DNA of 64,000 nt from an uncultured Bacteroidales bacterium (GTDB lineage Bacteria; Bacteroidota; Bacteroidia; Bacteroidales; Muribaculaceae), in assembly GCA_902782465.1 (NCBI GenBank), contig CACZNH010000003.1, positions 1-64,000 on the forward strand, written 5' to 3'. Position 1 is the first letter of the stretch. The number at the start of each line of letters is the position of its first letter. Below, one piece after another: positions 1 through 9,024 of the stretch. Under the pieces are notes generated by a model. The model searched no databases. It had not been told where the DNA came from and was given only the letters and a program-made list of their open reading frames with translations. Made by a program: the position numbers and the translations under genes.

Positions 1-648
1 GTCGGCACCCGACGAGCCACCGCCTTGAACAATCACACCGTCGATGACGTAGAGAGGTTCTGCGTTGGCGTTGATGGTTGCGGTACCACGCACGCGGATC
101 GAAGAACTTGAACCAGGAGCACCACTGGTCTGTACAGCGGTAACACCAGCTGCACGACCTTGCAGACTTTGGTCAAGCGAGGTGATGATAGAGCCCTTCA
201 CAGCACTTTCGCCCAGTGATACACTGGCACCGCTGATGTCGCTCTTCTTCATCGTACCATAGCCCACTACGACAACTTCGTCGAGAAGCTGATGGTCTTC
301 CTCAATGAAAATGTCGTAGTTGTTCTGCTGGCCAACCTTCACCTCCTTGGTGAGATAGCCCACATAGGTCACTACCAGTGTCTGGCCCGGGCTGACGTTG
401 AGCGAGAACTGGCCGTCATTGTCGGTGCTGGTGCCGTTGGACGTACCCTTAACGGCAACCGTGGCTCCGACAACCGGACCCATGGCATCGCTCACCACAC
501 CCGTAATCCTCTTGGTCTGCTGGGCCTGCTGCTGGGGAGCGTTCACGCCCCCGCTGCCGGCTGCCGACGCTTGCGGCGCCACGCCCAGCATGGCGAGCGA
601 GCACAGGGCCGCAATCATAGATTTTTTACAGTAATTGTTGAAATACAT
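1..648 (-). CDS. SusC/RagA-family TonB-linked outer-membrane receptor, N-terminal part (runs off left edge)
   Basis: The first 216 codons of a minus-strand gene are visible, starting with ATG at 648-646. Residues 1-30 form a long signal peptide (MYFNNYCKKS..., then a hydrophobic stretch ending in ASA). Residues about 48-115 are a CarboxypepD_reg-like domain (GVVSDAMGPVVGATVAVKG... TDNDGQFSL). After it come the TonB-box-like DEVVVVGYGT and the start of the plug domain (SLQGRAAGV..., SSSIRVRGTATI, PLYVIDGV). This is the classic SusC start, so the protein should be an outer-membrane glycan importer working with a SusD lipoprotein, which would lie further left. It is divergent from the mannan operon across a 536-bp gap, so it is probably the importer for the same substrate, but that is inference from position. 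An internal Met at residue 11 is an alternative start. Confidence 0.93.
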   Translation of the reverse strand, partial: MYFNNYCKKSMIAALCSLAMLGVAPQASAAGSGGVNAPQQQAQQTKRITGVVSDAMGPVVGATVAVKGTSNGTSTDNDGQFSLNVSPGQTLVVTYVGYLTKEVKVGQQNNYDIFIEEDHQLLDEVVVVGYGTMKKSDISGASVSLGESAVKGSIITSLDQSLQGRAAGVTAVQTSGAPGSSSSIRVRGTATINANAEPLYVIDGVIVQGGGSSGAD

Positions 649-760
649 AAGGTTTTGGTTTGAAATGAATAAAATGATTTTATATCGTTTTGAATGATGA
701 TTCTTGCTGACTCGGGGGGCCATAACCCCCTTTACCACAATGATAAAAATATAACCGTTG

Positions 761-768
761 CAAAATTA
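761..768 (-). promoter_or_regulatory. -7 box of the susC-like gene
   Basis: Reads TAATTTTG on the minus strand, matching the Bacteroidales -7 consensus TAnnTTTG. It predicts a transcript start near 753 and a leader of about 105 nt for the SusC gene. No well-spaced -33 element was found. Confidence 0.5.
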
Positions 769-870
769 ATGTGAATTATCCAACAAAATAAACTATTTCT
801 TGCCCCATATTGACACTTTCTTAACATTTTGAGGAAAAACCGAGGGGCGGCGGCGCCTCAACTATGCCAA

Positions 871-915
871 GCAGATGGCAAAAACGCTGTTTGTGGCCGT
901 TTTTCTGCCATCTGC
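871..915. other. Strong inverted repeat in the susC/mannan-operon divergent region
   Basis: Arms 871-886 (GCAGATGGCAAAAACG) and 898-915 (CGTTTTTCTGCCATCTGC) pair with a 2-nt bulge around an 11-nt loop (887-897). It lies upstream of both predicted transcription starts, so it is not obviously a leader attenuator. It could be a dyad operator, the terminator of an unseen transcript, or a small RNA hairpin. The rest of the 649-1184 gap is AT-rich and shows no gene. Confidence 0.5.
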
Positions 916-1110
916 CCGACATTTATCGACAATCCATGCATCAATTTTTGAATAAACTTGGCATCACCCCGGCAAATCCAGCAAGCACGTCAGCCCTCGG
1001 TTTGCACAAGTTTTGAATGAAAATGATAACAAAATCATGTTTTTCACGATGATTTACCCGCTTTTGATTCATTTAAAGGCCCCAAAATAATAAAAAAGTA
1101 TAAGAGATGG

Positions 1111-1136
1111 TAAAAATAGTACCACCCCATTTAAAG
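1111..1136 (+). promoter_or_regulatory. Candidate activator site upstream of the mannan operon
   Basis: An imperfect dyad (TAAAAAT ... ATTTAAAG around AGTACCACCCC) sits 10-35 bp upstream of the predicted -7 box. This is where hybrid two-component or AraC-type regulators of polysaccharide loci usually bind. The call rests on position and partial symmetry only. Confidence 0.3.
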
Positions 1137-1145
1137 AAATATACT

Positions 1146-1153
1146 TAATTTTG
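1146..1153 (+). promoter_or_regulatory. -7 box of the mannan operon
   Basis: TAATTTTG matches TAnnTTTG exactly, 31 bp before the first ATG (1185). The predicted start of transcription is near 1160, giving a leader of about 25 nt. Confidence 0.6.
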
Positions 1154-1184
1154 CCACATTAAACAACCTAATAACATTTTCTAA

Positions 1185-2471
1185 ATGAAACGCCAACTAC
1201 TGTACTTATTGCTGCTACTGGTGGCACTGCCGCTTGAAGCGCAAATCAGAGGTAACAACATCGTGGTCACTGTGGAACCGGACCATCAGGACTGGAACTA
1301 TCGAGTGGGCGAAAAATGCAAGTTCAATGTCGAGGTGCGCCGCTCGGGCACATTGCTCGCGGGCGTGGACATCGACTATGAAGCCGGTCCCGAGATGTAT
1401 CCCGACGTGAAGAAATCAGCCACCTTGAAAAAGGGGACCATGAGCTATACGGGCCAGATGAATACCCCAGGCTTTTATCGCCTGAAAGTCACCGCCCACG
1501 TCGATGGCAAGGATTACTCGGCATGGTGCACCACAGCCTACTCGCCCGAGCAGCTGAAGCCCACGACAGTTGACCCGAAAGATTTTGACCAGTTCTGGGC
1601 CAAAGCCATCGAGGAGGCCCGCTGGACCCGGCTAGAGCCCACCAAGGTGTTGCTGCCCGAGCGCTGCACCGGGGAGGTGAACGTCTATCAGGTCTCGTTC
1701 CACAACGTGCGTTGGGGAAGCCGCACCTATGGCATCCTGTGTGAGCCTGTCAAGCCTGGCAAATACCCCGCCCTGCTGCGTGTGCCCGGCGCCGGTGTGC
1801 GTCCCTACCAGGGCGACGTCTATACCGCTTCACAAGGCTTCATCGTACTCGAGATCGGCATCCACGGCATCGACGTGACCATGCCGCAGAGTGTGTATGA
1901 CAACCTGGCCAATGGCGCCCTCAACTGCTATTGGGAATATGGCATGGACGACCGTGACAAGAGTTATTACAAGCGCGTCATCGTGGGTTGCGTGCGTGCC
2001 ATCGACTACATTGAGCAATACACCGACTGGGACGGCAAAAACCTGGGCGTGACGGGCAGCAGCCAAGGCGGTTTCCTGTCGCTGGCAACGGCCGGACTCG
2101 ACAAGCGCGTGAGCTGCTACGGTGCAGTGCACTCGGCCCTGTGCGACCACACGGCTTCGCTTCAGGGCGTGGCTTGCGGTTGGCCCCATTATTTCTACTG
2201 GATGTCGCCCGAGCAGCGCCGGGCCAGTCAGGACAAGATTGAGGCCTCGCGTTATTACGATGGCGTGAACTTCGCCCGCCGCATCACCTGCCCGGGTTGG
2301 TTCTCGTTTGGCTACAACGACGACGTGGTGCCTCCCACGACCGCCTATGCGACCTACAACGTGGTAACTGCCCCCAAGACGTTGAGTGTCTATCAGCAGA
2401 CCGCCCACTTCTGGTATCAGGAACAATGGGACGAATGGTGCCAGTGGCTCATGGACCAATTGAGGCGTTAG
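1185..2471 (+). CDS. Secreted acetyl-xylan-esterase-type deacetylase (CE7 / AXE1 family)
   Basis: Predicted secreted alpha/beta-hydrolase of 428 aa. Residues 1-19 are a signal peptide (MKRQLLYLLLLLVALPLEAQ). Residues about 25-120 look like a beta-sandwich (Ig-like) domain, followed by the AXE1/cephalosporin-C deacetylase domain. The nucleophile elbow is G291-S-S-Q-G295 with Ser293. The acid is expected in the YNDDVVPP segment and the base His in QTAHFW near the C-terminus. The usual CE7 landmark RVPGAGVRPYQG is present. CE7 enzymes remove acetyl groups from oligosaccharides. As first gene of a mannan operon it probably deacetylates (gluco)mannan so that mannanase and phosphorylases can act; that substrate is inferred from context. 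The stop codon lies within the first unit of the heptad repeat array that follows. Confidence 0.85.
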   Translation: MKRQLLYLLLLLVALPLEAQIRGNNIVVTVEPDHQDWNYRVGEKCKFNVEVRRSGTLLAGVDIDYEAGPEMYPDVKKSATLKKGTMSYTGQMNTPGFYRLKVTAHVDGKDYSAWCTTAYSPEQLKPTTVDPKDFDQFWAKAIEEARWTRLEPTKVLLPERCTGEVNVYQVSFHNVRWGSRTYGILCEPVKPGKYPALLRVPGAGVRPYQGDVYTASQGFIVLEIGIHGIDVTMPQSVYDNLANGALNCYWEYGMDDRDKSYYKRVIVGCVRAIDYIEQYTDWDGKNLGVTGSSQGGFLSLATAGLDKRVSCYGAVHSALCDHTASLQGVACGWPHYFYWMSPEQRRASQDKIEASRYYDGVNFARRITCPGWFSFGYNDDVVPPTTAYATYNVVTAPKTLSVYQQTAHFWYQEQWDEWCQWLMDQLRR

Positions 2472-2632
2472 ACATTAGGCATTAGGCATTAGGCGTTAGG
2501 TGTTAGGTGTTAGGAGTTGGGGATGCGGATGCCACCTAAAGCCTAAAGCCTAAAGCCTAAAGCCTAAAACCTAAAGCCTAAAACCTAAAGCCTGAAAACT
2601 GAAAACTGAAAACTGAAAACTGAAAACTAAAG
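2468..2632. repeat. Heptad-repeat array around a GCGGATGCC core (copy 1)
   Basis: The whole gap between the esterase and GH130 genes is 7-bp repeats. Seven TTAGGNN-type units run from 2468 (the first contains the esterase stop codon) to 2516. A core GGATGCGGATGCCA lies at 2521-2534. Fourteen units follow (CCTAAAG/CCTAAAA, then CCTGAAA and ACTGAAA, last ACTAAAG) from 2535 to 2632, four bases before the next ATG. The left TTAGG units are complementary to the right CCTAA units, so the array can fold into a long imperfect stem. Confidence 0.85.
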
Positions 2633-2636
2633 AATA

Positions 2637-3809
2637 ATGAGTGAATTCAAGAATAAAATTACCGCTTTGCGCAAGCATCACGAGGAGTTACTGAACCGCA
2701 AGAATGAACCCCTCGCTTGGGGCAACGGCATCTACGAGAAATACAGGAATCCCATCATCACCGCCGAGCATACCCCGCTGGAGTGGCGCTATGACTTCAA
2801 CGAGCATGACAACCCCTACCTGATGCAGCGCATCATGATGAACGCGACGCTCAATGCAGGCGCCATCAAGTGGCAGGGCAGATATGTAGTCGTCGTGAGG
2901 GTTGAAGGCGCCGACCGCAAGTCGTTCTTCGCTGTGGCCGAGAGTCCAAACGGCGTGGACAACTTCCGTTTCTGGCCCGAGCCCATCACGATGCCCGATG
3001 ATGTGGTTCCCGCCACCAACATCTATGACATGCGCCTGACGGCTCATGAAGACGGCTGGATCTACGGCATCTTCTGCGCAGAACGCCACGATGACACTTG
3101 CCCGGGCGACCTGAGCGCTGCCACGGCTACTGCCGCCATTGCCCGCACCCGCGACCTCAAGACCTGGGAACGCCTGCCCGACCTCAAGAGCAAGAGCCAG
3201 CAGCGCAACGTGGCGCTTCATCCCGAGTTTGTAAACGGCAAGTATGCCTTCTATACCCGTCCCCAAGACGGCTTCATCGACGCAGGCAGCGGCGGCGGCA
3301 TCGGCTGGGCACTGGTGGATGATATCACCCATGCCGAAGTCGTTGATGAGAAAATCATCAACGCGCGCCACTATCACACCATCATGGAAGTGAAAAACGG
3401 TGAGGGTCCCCACCCCATCAAGACACCGCAAGGCTGGCTGCATCTTGCCCACGGCGTGCGCGGCTGCGCCTCGGGATTGCGTTATGTATTATATATGTAC
3501 ATGACAGCACTCGATGACCCCACACGCGTTATCGCTCAACCTGGCGGCTATTTCCTCGTTCCAGAGGGTAGCGAATATATCGGTGACGTGATGAACGTGG
3601 CCTTCTCTAACGGCTGGATTGCCGACGAGGACGGACGCGTGTTCATCTACTACGCCTCGAGCGACACCCGCCTGCATGTGGCCACCTCGACCATCGACCG
3701 CCTGGTGGACTACTGCATGAACACGCCTCAAGACGGCCTGACCACCACGGCCAGTGTGGAGACCATCAAGCGACTCATCGAGAAGAACCGATCAACCAAT
3801 AAAGAATAA
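2637..3809 (+). CDS. 4-O-beta-D-mannosyl-D-glucose phosphorylase (GH130)
   Basis: Cytoplasmic five-bladed propeller enzyme of 390 aa with no signal peptide. GH130 mannosylglucose phosphorylase splits Man-beta-1,4-Glc with phosphate into mannose-1-phosphate and glucose. The whole length matches the family as known in Bacteroides: N-terminal helix (KNKITALRKHHEELLNRKN), NPIITAEH, NIYDMRL with the proposed catalytic Asp131, and the ARHYHTIME and GVRGCASGLRYVLYMYM segments. It sits with a GPH transporter and an AGE epimerase exactly as in the described Bacteroides mannan pathway: mannobiose is imported, epimerised to mannosylglucose, then phosphorolysed. Start ATG 2637 lies just after the heptad array. 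The assignment within GH130 rests on overall similarity and context. Confidence 0.9.
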   Translation: MSEFKNKITALRKHHEELLNRKNEPLAWGNGIYEKYRNPIITAEHTPLEWRYDFNEHDNPYLMQRIMMNATLNAGAIKWQGRYVVVVRVEGADRKSFFAVAESPNGVDNFRFWPEPITMPDDVVPATNIYDMRLTAHEDGWIYGIFCAERHDDTCPGDLSAATATAAIARTRDLKTWERLPDLKSKSQQRNVALHPEFVNGKYAFYTRPQDGFIDAGSGGGIGWALVDDITHAEVVDEKIINARHYHTIMEVKNGEGPHPIKTPQGWLHLAHGVRGCASGLRYVLYMYMTALDDPTRVIAQPGGYFLVPEGSEYIGDVMNVAFSNGWIADEDGRVFIYYASSDTRLHVATSTIDRLVDYCMNTPQDGLTTTASVETIKRLIEKNRSTNKE

Positions 3810-3817
3810 ATAATAAA

Positions 3818-3898
3818 AGTTGTCAGTTGTACAGTTGTCAGTTGTCAGCGGCATCCGCACTCAACTGAAAGCTGAAAACTGAAAACTGAAAACTTAAT
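3818..3898. repeat. Heptad-repeat array with inverted core (copy 2)
   Basis: Between GH130 and the transporter: left units AGTTGTC (3818-3846, one unit expanded to 8 bp), the core GCGGCATCCGC (48-58 of line 3801+, i.e. 3848-3858), and right units of the ACTGAAA type (3864-3898). The core contains GGCATCCGC, the reverse complement of the core in copies 1 and 3, so this copy is inverted. CAGTT in the left units pairs with AACTG in the right units. Confidence 0.8.
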
Positions 3899-3902
3899 CG
3901 AA

Positions 3903-5246
3903 ATGGCAAGTTTAAAAGAAAAAATCGGCTACGCCCTTGGTGATGCGGCTGCCGGTGGCATTACCTGGAAAGTCATGTCAATCGCTTTCCCGTTGTTTTT
4001 CACCAACGTTTTTGGCCTCACGGTTGCCGACACGGCAACGCTGATGCTCATCGCACGCATGTTTGACGTCGTCACCGACCCCTTGATGGGCAGTCTGGCC
4101 GACCGCACACAGTCGCGCTGGGGCACCTATCGTCCATGGCTCATCTTCGGTGCCATCCCCTTGGGCCTGATATTCGCATTGTTGCTTTACACACCCGACT
4201 TCGGTCCCATGGGCAAGCGCATCTATGCCTACACGCTCTATCTGCTCATGATGGCCGTTTACACTGCCGTCAACGTGCCTTACGGCTCGCTGCTGGGCGT
4301 GATGACCGATGATGACAACGAGAAGAACCAGTTCTCGTCGTTCCGCATGGTAGGCGCCTATGCCATGGGCTTTATCACCCTGCTCTCGTTCCCCTATCTG
4401 CAGAAGATGGTGGGCGGCACCGAGGCACATCAATATGCCGTGCTGGGTGCTGCTCTTGGCTTCGTGGCCACAATCATGACGCTGGCCTGCGGTCTGCTGA
4501 CCAAGGAACGTCTGAAACCCATTCGTGCCGAGAAGTTCTCCTTCAAGCCCTTTGCCGACCTGTTCAAGAACAAGCCCTGGATTTACCTGACGCTTATCGG
4601 TATATGCACCAACTTTTTCAACGGCTTCCGCTATGCCGTGGCCGGTTACCTGATGGAATACTGCCTGCACGGTGACGTGACCGTGAGCGGCCTGATCATC
4701 AACTACACGGTGTTCATGACCTTTGGCGAGGTGACCTGCATGATTTTTGGCGGCCTGTCACCCAAGTTCACCCAGTGGATGGGCTCAAAGCGCAAAGCCT
4801 TTGCCGTTGCAGCCATCATCTGCATGGTGTTCTCCATCGCCTTCTTCTTTGTGCCGATGGATCCCAAGTACATTTGGGTATTGGTGGGCATCGTTATCCT
4901 CACTTCGGTTGGCGTGGGCCTGTATTCTCCGCTACTGTGGTCGATGTATGCCGACGTGGCCGACTATGCCACCGAGAAGAACGGCACCTCGTCGACGGGC
5001 CTCATCTTCTCGTCGGGTACGATGGCACAGAAGTTTGGCACGGCCATCTCGGGTTCGCTGGTTGCCCTGCTGTTGGGCATCGCCGGTTTCGTCTCGGGTA
5101 CAGACCCTGCCACGGGCCAGACGGTGGTAACCATCACCGACGCGGAATCAGTCCGCAACATGGTATGGGCACTGTTCTCGCTCTTCCCTGCTGCCATTAT
5201 CGTCATCATGCTTTACCTGCTGCATCTGTATCCCATCAAGAAGTAA
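3903..5246 (+). CDS. GPH-family sugar:cation symporter (probable mannobiose/mannosyl-oligosaccharide importer)
   Basis: Inner-membrane transporter of 447 aa with about 12 hydrophobic segments. It belongs to the glycoside-pentoside-hexuronide:cation symporter family (MelB-like). Family landmarks are visible: an N-terminal EKIGYALGDAAAG, helix II with FDVVTDPLMGSLADRT carrying the two acidic residues that bind the coupling cation in MelB, the loop SRWGTYRPWLIFGAIP, and a C-terminal half with LYSPLLWSMYADVADYATEKNG. Placement between GH130 and the epimerase points to import of mannobiose or related disaccharides. The substrate is inferred. The stop at 5244-5246 is one base from the next ATG, so translation with the epimerase is probably coupled. 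Confidence 0.88.
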   Translation: MASLKEKIGYALGDAAAGGITWKVMSIAFPLFFTNVFGLTVADTATLMLIARMFDVVTDPLMGSLADRTQSRWGTYRPWLIFGAIPLGLIFALLLYTPDFGPMGKRIYAYTLYLLMMAVYTAVNVPYGSLLGVMTDDDNEKNQFSSFRMVGAYAMGFITLLSFPYLQKMVGGTEAHQYAVLGAALGFVATIMTLACGLLTKERLKPIRAEKFSFKPFADLFKNKPWIYLTLIGICTNFFNGFRYAVAGYLMEYCLHGDVTVSGLIINYTVFMTFGEVTCMIFGGLSPKFTQWMGSKRKAFAVAAIICMVFSIAFFFVPMDPKYIWVLVGIVILTSVGVGLYSPLLWSMYADVADYATEKNGTSSTGLIFSSGTMAQKFGTAISGSLVALLLGIAGFVSGTDPATGQTVVTITDAESVRNMVWALFSLFPAAIIVIMLYLLHLYPIKK

Positions 5247-5247
5247 G

Positions 5248-6483
5248 ATGAACGACGATATCAAGACGCTGAAAGCCGAGGTTCAGGATGTGTTGGAAAA
5301 CAACATCCTGGACTTTTGGTTGTCCAATATGATAGATGACGAGCACGGCGGTTTCTACGGTCAAATGACCGGTGAGGGCCAGCTTGTCAAAGACGCCGAC
5401 AAAGGCGGTATCCTGTCTGCACGCATCCTGTGGGCCTTCTCGGCTGCCTACCGCGTGCTGGGCAATCCTGAATACCTGATGGCGGCAACACTCATCAAGG
5501 ACTATATCGTTGAGTATTTCTACGACAACGAGTTCGGTGGCACCTACTGGTCGGTGGACTATCTGGGCAATCCCAAAGACAGCAAGAAGCAGTTCTACGC
5601 CATCGGGTTCATGATCTATGGCCTGAGCGAATATGCCCGTACTACCGGCGACCAGCAGGCGCTGGATTATGCCATCAAGTTGTTTGACTGCATCGAGCAA
5701 CATTCGTTAGACAAGGTGAACAACGGCTATATCGAGGCACAAACCCGGCAGTGGAACGAGATTGCTGATATGCGCTTATCGGAACTCGACGCCAACTTCC
5801 CCAAGTCACAGAACACCCATCTACACATCATCGAGCCCTACACCAACCTGTACCGCTGCCTCACGGAATGCGAGGCCAGCCCCGTATCCAGCGACGTTGT
5901 GGAGCGTGTGGAAAAAGCCTTGCGCAACCTCATCGATATTTTCACCGACAAGATTCTGAATCCCGAGACGCATCATCTGGACCTGTTCTTTGACATGGAC
6001 TGGACCCGCGAGGCTGGTGCTCTCGAGAGCTACGGGCACGACATCGAGTGCTCATGGCTCATGCACGAGGCGGCACTGGTGCTGGGCGACCAGGCCGTGC
6101 TTGACAAAGTGGAACCCATCGTGAAACTTGTGGCAAAAGCCAGCGAAAAAGGCTTGAATGCCGACGGGTCGATGGTACACGAGGCCAATCTTGACACCGG
6201 CCGTGTCGATGACGACCGCCACTGGTGGGTACAGGCCGAGGCTGTGGTAGGATTTATTAACCTGTACCAGCACTTCGGCGATGAGAGCGCGCTGCAAAAG
6301 GCGCTGCACTGCTGGCAATACATCAAGGACAACCTCATCGACCATGAGGGCGGCGAGTGGTTCTGGAGTCGCGATGCACAAGGCAACATCAACCGCCGCG
6401 ACGACAAGGCGGGCTTCTGGAAATGTCCTTATCACAACTCGCGCATGTGTCTTGAAATCATGGAACGCAATTTCGAACAATAA
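5248..6483 (+). CDS. Mannobiose/cellobiose 2-epimerase (AGE family)
   Basis: Cytoplasmic (alpha/alpha)6-barrel enzyme of 411 aa, without signal peptide. AGE-family 2-epimerases interconvert beta-1,4-mannobiose and mannosylglucose, or cellobiose and glucosylmannose. Conserved landmarks are present: SARILWAFSAAYR near residue 50 (catalytic-site Arg), YGHDIECSWLMHEA near residue 264 (His and Glu), HWWVQAEAVVGF, WFWSRD, and FWKCPYHNSRMCLE at the C-terminus (second catalytic His). It feeds the GH130 enzyme two genes upstream. Because a cellobiose phosphorylase follows directly, it could also act on cellobiose-type disaccharides; sequence alone does not separate the two activities. Confidence 0.88.
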   Translation: MNDDIKTLKAEVQDVLENNILDFWLSNMIDDEHGGFYGQMTGEGQLVKDADKGGILSARILWAFSAAYRVLGNPEYLMAATLIKDYIVEYFYDNEFGGTYWSVDYLGNPKDSKKQFYAIGFMIYGLSEYARTTGDQQALDYAIKLFDCIEQHSLDKVNNGYIEAQTRQWNEIADMRLSELDANFPKSQNTHLHIIEPYTNLYRCLTECEASPVSSDVVERVEKALRNLIDIFTDKILNPETHHLDLFFDMDWTREAGALESYGHDIECSWLMHEAALVLGDQAVLDKVEPIVKLVAKASEKGLNADGSMVHEANLDTGRVDDDRHWWVQAEAVVGFINLYQHFGDESALQKALHCWQYIKDNLIDHEGGEWFWSRDAQGNINRRDDKAGFWKCPYHNSRMCLEIMERNFEQ

Positions 6484-6492
6484 ATATAAGAT

Positions 6493-8976
6493 ATGGAGAA
6501 CAAAAGATACGGTCACTTTGACGACCAACACCGCGAGTATGTCATCACCGACCCGCAGACGCCGTGGCCCTGGATCAACTACCTGGGCAACGAGGATTTC
6601 TTCTCACTGATTTCCAACACGGCCGGCGGCTATTCCTTCTACAAGGATGCCAAATTCCGCCGCTTGACGCGCTACCGCTACAACGGTGTGCCTATGGACA
6701 ACGGCGGCCGCTACTTCTACATCAACGATGGCGGCACCGTGTGGAATCCGGGATGGAAGCCCTGCAAGACGCCGCTCGACAGCTATGAGTGCCGTCATGG
6801 CATGAACTACACCCGCATCACGGGCAGCAAGAACGGTATCGAGGCATCGGTACTATTCTTTGTGCCCCTGCACACATGGGCCGAGGTGCAGAAGCTCACG
6901 CTCACCAACAACAGCAATGAGGTGAAGCGCCTCAAGCTGTTCTCCTTTGCCGAGTGGTGCCTGTGGAATGCAGCGACCGACATGGAGAACTTCCAGCGCA
7001 ACTTCTCGACCGGTGAGGTCGAAATCGAGGGCTCGGTTATCTATCACAAGACCGAATACCGCGAGCGCCGCAATCACTACGCATTCTACGGTGTGAACGT
7101 TCCTATCCAAGGCTTTGACACCGACCGTGAGACGTTCATCGGCCTCTATAATGAGTTTGCCAATCCTGATGCCGTCATCGAAGGCCGTCCGCGCAATAGC
7201 CATGCCCACGGTTGGAGCCCCATCGCCTCGCACTACATCGAGGTGGAACTGCAGCCTGGTGAAAGCCGTGACTATATCTTCCTGTTGGGCTATGTCGAGA
7301 ACAAACAAGAGGAGAAATTCATCGCTCCACAGGTCATCAACAAGACGCAGGCCGTGGCTATGATGGCACGCTTCGACACCAGCGAGAAGGTGGATGCTGC
7401 TTTTGCCGAGCTGTGCAACTATTGGGACAACCTGCTCAACATCTACACGGCACACACCGGGAACGATAAACTCGACCGCATGGTCAATATTTGGAACCAA
7501 TACCAGTGCATGGTCACCTTCTGCATGTCACGCTCGGCCTCTTTCTTTGAGAGCGGCATCGGACGCGGCATGGGATTCCGCGACAGCAACCAGGACCTCG
7601 TGGGCTTTGTTCACCTCATCCCCGAGCGTGCCCGTGAGCGCATCATCGACATCGCCTCGACGCAGTTCCCCGACGGCGGCTGCTATCATCAGTATCAGCC
7701 ATTGACCAAGCGCGGCAACAACGACATCGGCGGCGGCTTCAATGATGACCCCTGCTGGCTCATCTTCGGCACCGTGGCCTATATCAAAGAAACGGGTGAC
7801 TTCTCGATTCTCGACGAAATGGTTCCGTTTGACAACCAACCGGGCACCGAGGTCACGCTGTTTGAGCACCTGCAAGTGTCATTCAACCATGTGGTCAATA
7901 ACCTGGGGCCGCACAGTCTGCCCCTCATCGGCCGCGCCGACTGGAACGACTGCCTGAATCTGAACTGCTTCTCCTGGGACCCCAACGAGAGTTTCCAGAC
8001 CACTGAGAACAAGACCGAGGGCTCACAAGCCGAGTCACTGATGATTGCCGGTCTGTTTGTCGTGACAGGCAAGGACTACGTCGAGCTCTGCAAGATTCTG
8101 CCTGACCACATCAAGTCAATGCAAAATCTCAAAGATATCGATTTCGTCGCCGAGGCCGACCGTGCCCAGCTGCATGTCGACGAGATGGTCAATGCCGTCA
8201 AGGCCCATGGTTGGGACGGTGAATGGTATCTGCGTGCCTATGACTTCTACGGCAACAAAATCGGCAGCAACGAGTGCGAGGAAGGCAAAATCTTCATCGA
8301 GTCACAGGGATGGTGCACCATGGCGGGCATCGGTCTGGAAGAAGGACTCGTGGAGCGTTCGCTCGACTCGGTAAAGGAACGTCTGGAATGCGAACACGGC
8401 ATCGTGCTCAACAACCCCGCCTTCACCACCTATCATGTCGAGATGGGTGAAATCAGCTCCTATCCCGAAGGCTACAAGGAGAATGCGGGCATCTTCTGCC
8501 ACAACAATCCTTGGGTCATCATCGGCGAGACGGTGGCTGCCCGTGGCGATGACGCTTGGAGCCACTACAAGAAGATTCTGCCCAGCTATGTCGAGGAGGA
8601 CCGCCAGACGCTGCACAAGGTCGAGCCCTATGTCAACTGCCAAATGGTGGCAGGCAAGGACGCCTATCGTCCCGGTGAGGGCAAGAACTCATGGCTCACT
8701 GGCACCGCAGCGTGGATGTGGTACACCGTGTCGGAATTCATTCTTGGCATCAAGCCGCACTATGACGGTCTGCTCATCGACCCGTGTCTGCCCAAGACAG
8801 CGCACGACTACACGGTGACCAGGCGCTTCCGCGGTGCCGAATATGAAATCCATGTGAGCAACCCCAAGGGCGTGAGCAAGGGCGTTGCCAAGATGACTGT
8901 TGATGGAATGCCGGTCGAGGGCGCTGTCGTGCCCGCACAACCCGGCAAGCACATTGTCGAGGTCATCATGGGATAA
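6493..8976 (+). CDS. Cellobiose phosphorylase (GH94)
   Basis: Cytoplasmic enzyme of 827 aa, the normal length for cellobiose phosphorylase. The protein follows the family from its first residues ([51 protein letters not shown]). The catalytic Asp is in ADWNDCLN (Asp483), and [11 protein letters not shown] and [15 protein letters not shown] are also typical. The enzyme converts cellobiose and phosphate to glucose-1-phosphate and glucose. In this operon it complements GH130, so that both Man-Glc and Glc-Glc disaccharides, expected from glucomannan, can be phosphorolysed. The gap to the epimerase is 9 bp, within one transcript. Related GH94 specificities (cellodextrin, cellobionate) are less likely given the near-colinear match. 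Confidence 0.9.
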   Translation: MENKRYGHFDDQHREYVITDPQTPWPWINYLGNEDFFSLISNTAGGYSFYKDAKFRRLTRYRYNGVPMDNGGRYFYINDGGTVWNPGWKPCKTPLDSYECRHGMNYTRITGSKNGIEASVLFFVPLHTWAEVQKLTLTNNSNEVKRLKLFSFAEWCLWNAATDMENFQRNFSTGEVEIEGSVIYHKTEYRERRNHYAFYGVNVPIQGFDTDRETFIGLYNEFANPDAVIEGRPRNSHAHGWSPIASHYIEVELQPGESRDYIFLLGYVENKQEEKFIAPQVINKTQAVAMMARFDTSEKVDAAFAELCNYWDNLLNIYTAHTGNDKLDRMVNIWNQYQCMVTFCMSRSASFFESGIGRGMGFRDSNQDLVGFVHLIPERARERIIDIASTQFPDGGCYHQYQPLTKRGNNDIGGGFNDDPCWLIFGTVAYIKETGDFSILDEMVPFDNQPGTEVTLFEHLQVSFNHVVNNLGPHSLPLIGRADWNDCLNLNCFSWDPNESFQTTENKTEGSQAESLMIAGLFVVTGKDYVELCKILPDHIKSMQNLKDIDFVAEADRAQLHVDEMVNAVKAHGWDGEWYLRAYDFYGNKIGSNECEEGKIFIESQGWCTMAGIGLEEGLVERSLDSVKERLECEHGIVLNNPAFTTYHVEMGEISSYPEGYKENAGIFCHNNPWVIIGETVAARGDDAWSHYKKILPSYVEEDRQTLHKVEPYVNCQMVAGKDAYRPGEGKNSWLTGTAAWMWYTVSEFILGIKPHYDGLLIDPCLPKTAHDYTVTRRFRGAEYEIHVSNPKGVSKGVAKMTVDGMPVEGAVVPAQPGKHIVEVIMG

Positions 8977-9024
8977 TCGTTTAATTGAATAGTTGAACAA
9001 CATTAACCATTATATATCACAACG

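Noticed and set aside
292-663. Plus-strand open frame opposite the left-edge gene
   Set aside because: The minus strand here encodes a clear SusC signal peptide, carboxypeptidase-regulatory-like domain and plug; the plus frame has no recognisable motifs.
2468-2632. CRISPR array
   Set aside because: The repeats are contiguous 7-mers with no unique spacers and no cas genes are in the window; the 33-bp repeats at 50106-50270 are in-frame coding repeats.
1830-7500. Long antisense open frames across the mannan operon (for example 1830-2459, 2688-3452, 3978-4670, 6853-7500)
   Set aside because: They overlap enzymes with complete catalytic motifs, lack their own promoters and have low-quality composition; they result from high GC at third positions.
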